In this document: piece by piece, positions 1 through 6,204 of the stretch
Numbering within the stretch: position 1 is the stretch's first letter
Layout: every line of letters begins with the position of its first letter
Source of the DNA: URNF01 sp045649855
Lineage (GTDB): Bacteria; Bacillota; Clostridia; Oscillospirales; Acutalibacteraceae
NCBI GenBank assembly: GCA_045649855.1
Contig: JAZRQN010000032.1
Span: forward strand, 1 to 7,069
Length of the DNA: 7,069 nt
Direction of reading: 5' to 3'
Notes under the pieces: generated by a model
What the model saw: the letters and a program-made list of their open reading frames with translations, nothing else
Told to the model about the DNA's origin: nothing
Databases searched by the model: none
Position numbers and translations under genes: made by a program

Positions 1-632
1 ACCGCGCGATTGAGTTCATCAAAGCGTGTCCCACCGTGTGGGATGAAACCCGTGTTCTCACCCCCTCCAAGTTCGGTGAGTTTGCCGCTATGGCAAAATG
101 CAAAGACGGCAACTGGTTCCTCGGCGTCATCAATCACGACCGCACTGAAACCGTTCCCGTCAAACTGTCCGAGTTCTTGGGCGAGGGCACGTATATCCTC
201 GAACTGTACACCGATCACGCCATCAGCAAAAAACTGGTTACCAAAGAAGACGTGCTGGAAATCGCACTGCCTGCTAACAGCGGTTATGCCGCACGCATTT
301 CCAAAGTAGCGATGTCCTCCTACGGCGGTATGATCACCACCCCCGTTGTGCTGACCTTTGCTGAAGATGGTATGAGCGCTCGCTACACGCTGGACGGCAC
401 CGACCCTGCCACCTCTGATACCGCTATTGCATATCAAGGCGCGATCGCTTTGGATGCCACCTGCCGTATGCAGGTCGCGGTGCTTGATAAAGACGGCAAC
501 GTGGTCAACCGTTTGTCCTATCTCTTCAACCTGCTGGATGAAGGCAACGCCTGGACCAAGGCGGCGACCGACATTCAAGGCAAGGTATTTGATGTAGACA
601 GCGCCAACGTCAAATGGTTGTCGTTTGACTAA
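1..632 (+). CDS. C-terminal part of a GH97-like glycoside hydrolase with an FN3-associated/chitobiase-C-like tail (5' end outside window)
   Basis: The frame is open from the left edge (first full codon at 3) to TAA at 630-632, giving 209 visible residues; the start and catalytic barrel lie outside the window. The first ~98 residues resemble the C-terminal beta-domain of GH97 enzymes: FIKACPTVWDETRVL at visible residues 5-19, DGNWFLGVINHDRTE at 35-49, and an ending like LPANSGYAARIS. Known GH97 members are alpha-glucosidases or alpha-galactosidases, so an alpha-glycosidase acting on oligosaccharides is inferred; substrate and mechanism cannot be read here. Residues ~110-178 carry a module with the motif ARYTLDGTDPATSDT followed by a strand ending QVAVLDKDGNV, typical of the chitobiase/hexosaminidase C-terminal or FN3-associated beta-sandwich, probably structural or carbohydrate-contacting. 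The last ~30 residues (from DEGNAWTKAA) I do not recognise. The gene converges on pfkA and ends 16 nt before a hairpin terminator. GH97 is best known from Bacteroidetes, so its presence beside Firmicutes core genes deserves a check. Confidence 0.85.
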   Translation, partial: RAIEFIKACPTVWDETRVLTPSKFGEFAAMAKCKDGNWFLGVINHDRTETVPVKLSEFLGEGTYILELYTDHAISKKLVTKEDVLEIALPANSGYAARISKVAMSSYGGMITTPVVLTFAEDGMSARYTLDGTDPATSDTAIAYQGAIALDATCRMQVAVLDKDGNVVNRLSYLFNLLDEGNAWTKAATDIQGKVFDVDSANVKWLSFD

Positions 633-648
633 ATCCAAACAATTAAAA

Positions 649-682
649 AAAGCCGCGGTGTCCAAAAGGACACCGCGGCTTT
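649..682. terminator. Bidirectional intrinsic terminator between the GH97-like gene and pfkA
   Basis: A perfect inverted repeat: a 13-bp GC-rich stem (AGCCGCGGTGTCC at 651-663 and its complement at 668-680) with an AAAA loop (664-667), extended to 15 bp by AA/TT pairs at 649-650 and 681-682. On the minus strand the stem is followed by a run of T (complement of A645-A651) and then AATT, a classical rho-independent terminator starting 10 nt past the pfkA stop. On the plus strand the downstream tract is TTTGTTGTT, less pure but still U-rich, so the same hairpin probably also ends the GH97-like transcript. It serves two convergent genes. Confidence 0.92.
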
Positions 683-691
683 GTTGTTCTG

Positions 692-1657
692 TTAGTTGGA
701 AATTTCCAACGCCGTTTTGTACAGGTCGTAGTTGAGTTCTTTCTTCATTTTGAGTGCTTCTTCAATATCGAAGTCAACCAACTGATCCTGCTGCAGTGCA
801 ACAACGCGGTTGCTCTTGCCTGCTTCCAGCAGTTTCACTGCCTGATAGCCCATACGGCTGGCAAGCACACGGTCGCGCACGGAGGGAGAACCGCCGCGCT
901 GTACGTGACCCAGAATGGTAGCACGGGTCTCAATACCGGTCGCTTCTTCAATGAGTTTCGCCATCTGGGTAGCTTTCATTTCCACGCCTTCTGCAACCAC
1001 CACGATGAAGTGCTTTCTGCCGGTAGCGGCAGCTTCGTTGATGCGGTCAAGCACGTCTCTCTGGAAATCAAAGTCGATCTCGGGCACGATAATGCTGGTA
1101 GCGCCTGCGCTCAAACCAACGTTCAACGCAATGTAGCCTGCGTTGCGACCCATCACTTCAACAACCGAGCAACGGTCGTGAGAGCGGGAAGTATCGCGCA
1201 GTTTGTCCACCAGTTCGAGGGTGGTGTTGAGCGCGGTGTCATAACCGATGGTATGCTCACAGCAAGAAATGTCGTTATCGATGGTGCAGGGGATGCCGAT
1301 GCAGGGAATGCCTCTGCGAGTCAGATCCTGTGCGCCGCGGAAAGAACCGTCGCCACCACACACGACAACACCTTCGATACCGTGTTTCTTACAATTTTCG
1401 ATGGCTTTCTGCATACCCTCTTCGGTGCGGAATTCAGGGCTGCGAGCGGAGAACAGGAAGGTGCCGCCGCGATGCAGAACATCGGACACACTGCGTCTGT
1501 CCATCGGCTCGATATCGCCGTTGATCAGGCCGTTGTAGCCGCGGTATACACCCACGACCTCCATACCATCATTGATCGCAGTACGCACCACAGCGCGCAC
1601 AGCAGCGTTCATACCCGGAGCGTCGCCGCCGCTGGTCAAAACAGCAATTTTTTTCAT
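692..1657 (-). CDS. pfkA: ATP-dependent 6-phosphofructokinase
   Basis: Phosphorylates fructose 6-phosphate to fructose 1,6-bisphosphate with ATP, the committed step of glycolysis; a cytoplasmic enzyme, normally a homotetramer. The 321 residues match the usual bacterial length (~320) and are collinear with E. coli PfkA. Visible motifs: nucleotide-binding TSGGDAPGMNA (8-18), FSARSPEF (69-76) with R72, GGDGS (101-105), catalytic TIDND (125-129) with base D127, R162, MGR (169-171), and the sugar-phosphate site LGHVQRGGSP (249-258). Gly at 104 is the ATP-type residue (pyrophosphate-dependent enzymes have Asp). Residue 124, normally Gly in ATP enzymes and Lys in PPi enzymes, is Cys here; C119, C132 and C133 are close by. 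The ATG start is set by GGAGG at 1666-1670 with an 8-nt spacer, and the N-terminus MKKIAVLTSGG is typical. A near-consensus promoter lies upstream and a strong terminator follows the stop, so the gene can be transcribed alone; pyk does not follow it. ATP specificity is likely but inferred. Confidence 0.98.
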   Translation of the reverse strand: MKKIAVLTSGGDAPGMNAAVRAVVRTAINDGMEVVGVYRGYNGLINGDIEPMDRRSVSDVLHRGGTFLFSARSPEFRTEEGMQKAIENCKKHGIEGVVVCGGDGSFRGAQDLTRRGIPCIGIPCTIDNDISCCEHTIGYDTALNTTLELVDKLRDTSRSHDRCSVVEVMGRNAGYIALNVGLSAGATSIIVPEIDFDFQRDVLDRINEAAATGRKHFIVVVAEGVEMKATQMAKLIEEATGIETRATILGHVQRGGSPSVRDRVLASRMGYQAVKLLEAGKSNRVVALQQDQLVDFDIEEALKMKKELNYDLYKTALEISN

Positions 1658-1665
1658 ACTTGTTT

Positions 1666-1670
1666 CCTCC
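1666..1670 (-). promoter_or_regulatory. Ribosome binding site of pfkA
   Basis: GGAGG on the minus strand, 8 nt before the ATG of pfkA (AAACAAGT spacer). It supports the chosen start. Confidence 0.9.
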
Positions 1671-1726
1671 CATTAGACACTACCACGAAACATGGAGTTA
1701 TAAAATGCATTTTTAATCGAGATTTT

Positions 1727-1755
1727 ATTATAACCAACAATTCCCAAAATATCAA
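1727..1755 (-). promoter_or_regulatory. Sigma-A-type promoter of pfkA
   Basis: On the minus strand, TTGATA (1755-1750) and TATAAT (1732-1727) are separated by exactly 17 bp. The -10 is a perfect consensus and the -35 differs from TTGACA at one base. Transcription should start near 1720, leaving a leader of about 60 nt before the pfkA ATG. The site lies in the AT-rich spacer after the dnaE stop, so pfkA does not depend on read-through from dnaE. No extended -10 TG and no clear operator palindrome over the promoter were seen. Confidence 0.85.
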
Positions 1756-1781
1756 CACTTTTTTTGGAAGTTTGTTAAATT

Positions 1782-4700
1782 TTAAACGCTTTTTACGTTA
1801 TCATTCCCCAAAAGACGGCAAAGTTCCGTTTCCAGCACCGCATTTTTCATTACGCGGTACTGATTTCCCATACGCACCGTCTTTTTGGTATCTTCAAAAC
1901 GGATATACACATGGTCAGTACCTTCAAAGACGCGTAACAAACGCAATACCTGCCGATACTGCGGCGTATCCTCACCGGGCACGCGCAAATACAGTCCCGG
2001 CGGACTTTTTTTCGTCTCGGCAGACGGTTGCTCAGGCGCGGTCGGCGGTGTTTCCAAAAGCAGTTCGATCCGCTCTGCCAACAGTTTGGGCGGTTCGTCC
2101 TCTTTGACGTCCAATCGACCGCTCATCAGCACCTTGTTCCCCTCTGTGAGCAAATCGGCGTATCGCGCAAGCGGTTTGGGGAAAATAACCGTTTCGACCG
2201 AACCATACAGATCTTCGATACGGCAGTAAGCCATTTTTGCACCCGACTTGGTGTTCTGCTCTCGCACTTCCCCCACAAGACCTGCAAGAGTCAGCGTTTT
2301 GCCGTCCATCGCCTCACCTTTTTCTTCCACCGCCGCCAGCAAACGGTCGGTACGGGTAATGCGTTTATCTTTATACCACGCAGCAAACGGGGTCATCGGG
2401 TGGCCAGACAGATACAGACCTGCCACCTCGTGTTCCATACTGAGCAGATCAGACAGCGGCAGTTCTTCCAGTTTCGGCAGAGGAATGGACATTTCATCCT
2501 CATCCCCCGTCATCTCGAAAAAGCCTACCTGCCCGTCCACCTGACGGCGGCCGACCTCCTCCAGTTGGGAAACCAGTGCAGGGGCAATCTGCAACATCTG
2601 GCGGCGATTGGCACCCAGACCATCCAACGCACCTGCGCGGATGAGACTGTCCAGTGCAGGGCGATTGAATTCTCTGTGCGCCACCATTCGTTCGCAGAAA
2701 TCGTGGAAACTCACAAACGCGCCGCCTTGTGCACGCTCGTGCATCAATTCCTGAACGAATCCTCGTCCGATGTTGCGCATTGCGAGCAGACCAAAGCGAA
2801 TGTCCATGCCTTCCGGTGCAAACTCCGCAACGCTGTCGTTGACGTGCGGCGGCAACACTTTGATGCCAAGCCGTTCCGCTTCGCGGATATAACTGATCTC
2901 CTTATCGGAGCCAAGCACGCTGGTGAGCAACGCAGACATATATTCCTGCGGATACAATGCTTTCAAATACGCCGTCTGGTAAGCGACCAGCGCATACGCC
3001 GCGGCGTGGCTTTTGTTGAACGCATACGATGCGAATGCAGACATTTCTTCGAATACGCTCTCCGCAACCTTTTGAGGAACGCCGCGTCGTACACAGCCTT
3101 CCACCACAACGGTACCGTCCGTATCGGTAAGACCGTTTATAAAAATCGCGCGTTCTTTTTCCATCACGTCGTGTTTTTTCTTCGCCATTGCACGGCGCAC
3201 CACGTCCGCACGGCCAAACGAATAGCCTGCCAGTTCGCGGAATACCTGCATCACCTGTTCCTGATACACGATGCAACCAAAGGTAACGTCCAAAATCGGT
3301 TTCAACAACGGATGGGCATATTTGACCGCCTGCGGATGATGGCGGTTGTAAATGTATTTCGGGATGGATTCCATCGGGCCCGGACGGTACAACGAAATGA
3401 CCGCAATAAGATCTTCAAAGGCGGTGGGTTTCAAATTCATCAGCACCCGTTTTAAACCGCCCGATTCCATCTGGAACACGCCGTCGCTTTGTCCCTGGGT
3501 CAGCATATCGTACACCCGTTTTTCGTCCAGCGGAATGGCATCCACACGGAACGCAGGGTCTTTTGCTTGTATCATTTTCTCGGCGGCGGCAATCACCGTC
3601 AAGTTTCTGAGTCCCAGAAAATCCATTTTGATAACGCCCAGTTCTTCCAGAATGTTCATCGGATACTGGGTCGCCGCAGCATCTTTGTTCAAGCACAGCG
3701 GCACATATTCGCTGACAGGTTTGGGTGCAATCACAACGCCTGCCGCGTGGGTGGATGCGTTTCGGGGCATCCCCTCCACCTTTTTCGCCATATTGACGAT
3801 GCGCGCGACCTGCTCATCCTCTTCTACCGCATTTTTCAGCTTCTCGCTGGTTTTAAGCGCACTTTCCAGCGTAACGTTCAGACCGGACGGAATCATTTTA
3901 GCGACCTTGTCGGCAACGGCATAAGGAACTGCCATCGCTCGTGCCACATCACGTACCGCCGCTCTCGCCGCCATCGTACCGAACGTGATAATTTGCGCCA
4001 CGCGATCAGCACCGTATTTGGAAATCACATAATCGATGACCTCACCGCGCTTTTCGGTACAAAAATCCACGTCAAAGTCAGGCATACTGACCCTTTCAGG
4101 GTTCAAAAATCGCTCGAACAGCAAGTTGTATTTCAGAGGGTCGACCGCGGTAATGCCCACGCAATAGGCACACAAACTGCCGGCACCCGATCCACGGCCC
4201 GGACCGACAGGAATATCGTGCGTTTTGGCGTACTGCACATAATCGGCAACGATCAAATAGTAGTCGGCATATCCCATTTTGCGAATAACCGACAGTTCGT
4301 ATTCCATACGCTCTTTCGCACCATCAGGTGCATTGTCGCCATATCGGGCAACAAGTCCTTCGCGGCACAACTTTTCGAGATACGCGTTGCTGTCTCCACC
4401 GGGTGCATCAAATGCAGGCAGTTTCAACTGTCCGAATTGCAGTTCCACCTGACAACGCGCGGCAATCTTGGCGGTGTTTTCGATTGCTTCCGGAACGTCC
4501 GGGAACAACGCCGCCATCTGACTTTCGTCTTTCAGATAAAATTCGTCTGTTTCAAATGCCAGAGGGGTCGGTTCCAACAACGTAGTACCTGTCTGAATAC
4601 ACATCAGCAAGCGTTGCATTTCTGCATCCGCTTTGCGCGGATAATGTGCATCGTTGGTCGCTGCCAAACCGATACCCGTTTCTCTTGCAATTTTAATCAA

Positions 4701-5264
4701 TCCTGCACGCACGGCTTTCTGCTCGGGCAGGTGATGATCCTGTAATTCCAGATAAAAATTCTCGTTTCCGAACACCGACGCATAATATACGGCGGTGGAT
4801 TTTGCTTTTTCATAGTCGCCTGCCATCAGCGCGCGAGGAATTTCGCCCGCCAGACACGCAGACAACGCAATCAATCCCTCGTGATACTGTTCAAGTAACG
4901 CGTGGTCCACACGCGGACGGCTGTAAAAGCCCTCGGTGAACGCATAAGACACCAGTTTCATCAGGTTTTGATAGCCTGTTTCGTTTTCGCACAACAACAC
5001 CAAATGACTGCTTTCGGTGTCGGTGCCGTGCACTTTGTCAAAACGACTGCGCGCCGCCACATACACCTCGCAACCGATAACGGGATGAATGCCTGCGGCT
5101 TTTGCCGCCTTATAAAAATCGACCACGCCGTACATCACGCCGTGGTCGGTGATCGCAACAGCGGTCTGTCCCATCTCTTTTGCACGACAAATAATCTCCT
5201 CGATGCGACAAGCACCGTCGAGAAGACTGTATTCGCTATGCACATGGAGATGTACAAATGCCAC
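1782..5264 (-). CDS. dnaE: DNA polymerase III subunit alpha (DnaE)
   Basis: Catalytic subunit of a replicative family C DNA polymerase; copies DNA at the fork with the beta clamp. The 1160 residues equal the E. coli DnaE length. Domains in order: PHP (~1-215) with HLHVHSEYSLLDGA at 5-18, ITDHGVMYG at 38-46, GCEVYV at 64-69, SSHL at 85-88 and NDAHY at 204-208; palm/catalytic region with GPGRGSGAGSL (354-364), PDFDVDF (395-401, predicted catalytic D398 and D400) and KMDFLGLRNL (546-555, third Asp D548); fingers to ~780, with AFNKSHAAAYALVAYQTAYL at 748-767; helix-hairpin-helix (~800-890); a candidate internal clamp-binding motif QVGFF (912-916); an OB-fold (~990-1073); and a small C-terminal domain (~1088-1160). 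Translation starts at GTG with a good Shine-Dalgarno; a later start would remove the PHP metal ligands. whiA ends 13 nt upstream, suggesting cotranscription and perhaps coupling. Firmicutes usually also have PolC, which is not in this window, so whether this enzyme is the main replicase or the lagging-strand/error-prone type cannot be decided here. Confidence 0.98.
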   Translation of the reverse strand: MAFVHLHVHSEYSLLDGACRIEEIICRAKEMGQTAVAITDHGVMYGVVDFYKAAKAAGIHPVIGCEVYVAARSRFDKVHGTDTESSHLVLLCENETGYQNLMKLVSYAFTEGFYSRPRVDHALLEQYHEGLIALSACLAGEIPRALMAGDYEKAKSTAVYYASVFGNENFYLELQDHHLPEQKAVRAGLIKIARETGIGLAATNDAHYPRKADAEMQRLLMCIQTGTTLLEPTPLAFETDEFYLKDESQMAALFPDVPEAIENTAKIAARCQVELQFGQLKLPAFDAPGGDSNAYLEKLCREGLVARYGDNAPDGAKERMEYELSVIRKMGYADYYLIVADYVQYAKTHDIPVGPGRGSGAGSLCAYCVGITAVDPLKYNLLFERFLNPERVSMPDFDVDFCTEKRGEVIDYVISKYGADRVAQIITFGTMAARAAVRDVARAMAVPYAVADKVAKMIPSGLNVTLESALKTSEKLKNAVEEDEQVARIVNMAKKVEGMPRNASTHAAGVVIAPKPVSEYVPLCLNKDAAATQYPMNILEELGVIKMDFLGLRNLTVIAAAEKMIQAKDPAFRVDAIPLDEKRVYDMLTQGQSDGVFQMESGGLKRVLMNLKPTAFEDLIAVISLYRPGPMESIPKYIYNRHHPQAVKYAHPLLKPILDVTFGCIVYQEQVMQVFRELAGYSFGRADVVRRAMAKKKHDVMEKERAIFINGLTDTDGTVVVEGCVRRGVPQKVAESVFEEMSAFASYAFNKSHAAAYALVAYQTAYLKALYPQEYMSALLTSVLGSDKEISYIREAERLGIKVLPPHVNDSVAEFAPEGMDIRFGLLAMRNIGRGFVQELMHERAQGGAFVSFHDFCERMVAHREFNRPALDSLIRAGALDGLGANRRQMLQIAPALVSQLEEVGRRQVDGQVGFFEMTGDEDEMSIPLPKLEELPLSDLLSMEHEVAGLYLSGHPMTPFAAWYKDKRITRTDRLLAAVEEKGEAMDGKTLTLAGLVGEVREQNTKSGAKMAYCRIEDLYGSVETVIFPKPLARYADLLTEGNKVLMSGRLDVKEDEPPKLLAERIELLLETPPTAPEQPSAETKKSPPGLYLRVPGEDTPQYRQVLRLLRVFEGTDHVYIRFEDTKKTVRMGNQYRVMKNAVLETELCRLLGNDNVKSV

Positions 5265-5271
5265 TGTTTTA

Positions 5272-5277
5272 CCTTCT
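5272..5277 (-). promoter_or_regulatory. Ribosome binding site that fixes the GTG start of dnaE
   Basis: AGAAGG on the minus strand begins directly after the whiA stop codon (TAA at 5280-5278) and sits 7 nt before the GTG of dnaE. Together with the PHP motif starting at residue 5, it supports GTG at 5264-5262. Ribosomes finishing whiA would cover this site, so translational coupling is plausible. Confidence 0.85.
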
Positions 5278-6177
5278 TTACAAATTATTTGCCGCTTCCA
5301 AAATGCGTTGGAGGCGATGATTGACGCCGCTTCTGGTCAGTTGCGGATCGCAGTGATCGCCCAGTTCGCGCAACGACATATCGGGGTTGTCCACACGCAG
5401 ATGCGCCAGTTGTTGCAAACTCTCGGGCAACTTATCCAGCATACCTGCCTGCTCCAGACGGCGCACCGCATCTATGTGCAGACTTGCCGCACGTGAGGTT
5501 TTTGCCATATTGGCGGTGTCGCAGTTGTTCGCACGATTCACGTCGTTGCGAATGCTTTTGATCACCTTAACGCCCATCATTTCCAGTGCCGCACTCTGTG
5601 CGCCCATCAAGGTGAGGCAATCCGCGATCTGTTCACTTTCTTTGAGATAGATGACGTGCGCGCCTTTACGGCACACGTATTTTGCGGAAAAATCCATTTC
5701 TCTGAGCAACGCCAATAAATCACGGCTCAAATTATAGTAGGGCATACTAAATTCCAGATGATACGCGTTTTCGGGGTTGGAAACCGCGCCGCACACCAAA
5801 AATGCACCGCGCAGTAACGCCGCCGCACAACTATCGCAATCCAGATTTGCACGATTCATACGAACCGTCGCGTCTTTTGCAGTATGCCCAAAACGTTCCA
5901 ACGTACGCGCACGCGCCCAACCGTCCGCCACCGCGACCACGTAAAAGTCGCCGCGGCGTTTTTTGACCTCAATGGGCGGTGTCGGGACGGAGCAACACTC
6001 CCTCACGATATCGCTGTACACTTGCGCCACCGCTTGATGCTCGGTCTGCAGAGAAACTTCCGCGCCGCAATACGCATGCGCAAATTCCAACATGCCGTAG
6101 CACTGTGCGGCGAGACAGCAACCCTTTTGAGGGCGGATCTTCGCCAACTCCTGTTTTACATCTGCTGAAAAGGACAT
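5278..6177 (-). CDS. whiA: DNA-binding protein / sporulation-division regulator WhiA
   Basis: WhiA is a conserved Gram-positive protein: in Streptomyces it activates sporulation septation genes, and in Bacillus it influences cell division and chromosome segregation. It acts as a nucleoid-associated DNA-binding protein. The 299 residues fall in the family range (about 295-330). The N-terminus MSFSADVKQEL is the family start. The degenerate LAGLIDADG half, RGAFLVCGAVSNPENAYHLE (123-142), follows a CDSC pair at 114-117 and lacks the acidic residue that homing endonucleases use for catalysis, so no cleavage activity is expected. YLKESEQIADCLTLMGA (177-193) and RNDVNRANNCDTANMAKT (210-227) are family signatures, followed by the C-terminal helix-turn-helix region with LPESLQQLAHLR (250-261) and TRSGVNHRLQRI (281-292). 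The protein has 13 cysteines, an unusually high number. ATG at 6177 has AAAGGAGG upstream. The GH3 stop is 27 nt upstream and dnaE starts 13 nt downstream. The rapZ-yvcK pair often found upstream of whiA in Firmicutes is absent here. Confidence 0.97.
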   Translation of the reverse strand: MSFSADVKQELAKIRPQKGCCLAAQCYGMLEFAHAYCGAEVSLQTEHQAVAQVYSDIVRECCSVPTPPIEVKKRRGDFYVVAVADGWARARTLERFGHTAKDATVRMNRANLDCDSCAAALLRGAFLVCGAVSNPENAYHLEFSMPYYNLSRDLLALLREMDFSAKYVCRKGAHVIYLKESEQIADCLTLMGAQSAALEMMGVKVIKSIRNDVNRANNCDTANMAKTSRAASLHIDAVRRLEQAGMLDKLPESLQQLAHLRVDNPDMSLRELGDHCDPQLTRSGVNHRLQRILEAANNL

Positions 6178-6183
6178 ATCCGC

Positions 6184-6191
6184 CCTCCTTT
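6184..6191 (-). promoter_or_regulatory. Ribosome binding site of whiA
   Basis: AAAGGAGG on the minus strand, 6 nt (GCGGAT) before the whiA ATG, inside the 27-nt gap to the GH3 gene. It is a near-perfect anti-16S match and fixes the start. Confidence 0.92.
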
Positions 6192-6204
6192 CGACCTATA
6201 CAAA

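Noticed and set aside
1679..1698. Small hairpin in the pfkA leader (ACTCCATG, TTT loop, CGTGGTAGT, one G-U pair and one bulge)
   Set aside because: Only about 8 pairs with a bulge, no T-tract and no alternative structure with the ribosome binding site. It could stabilise the mRNA but is not strong enough to call a riboswitch or attenuator.
1741..1781. Possible terminator after dnaE in the AT-rich spacer
   Set aside because: TTCCAAAA and TTTTGGGAA can pair only imperfectly, with low GC and no U-run after the stem; the region is better explained by the pfkA promoter.
905..2107. 400-codon open frame on the + strand across pfkA, its promoter and the end of dnaE
   Set aside because: It is antisense to two clear genes, crosses their intergenic promoter, and its translation (rich in His, Thr, Asn, Ala) resembles no known protein. 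It is a codon-bias shadow.
2028..4745. Two long + strand open frames (475 and 418 codons) opposite dnaE
   Set aside because: They are antisense to a fully conserved polymerase, are rich in Arg, His and Phe as expected from reverse-complement codons, and show no domain. Their length follows from the codon use of dnaE.
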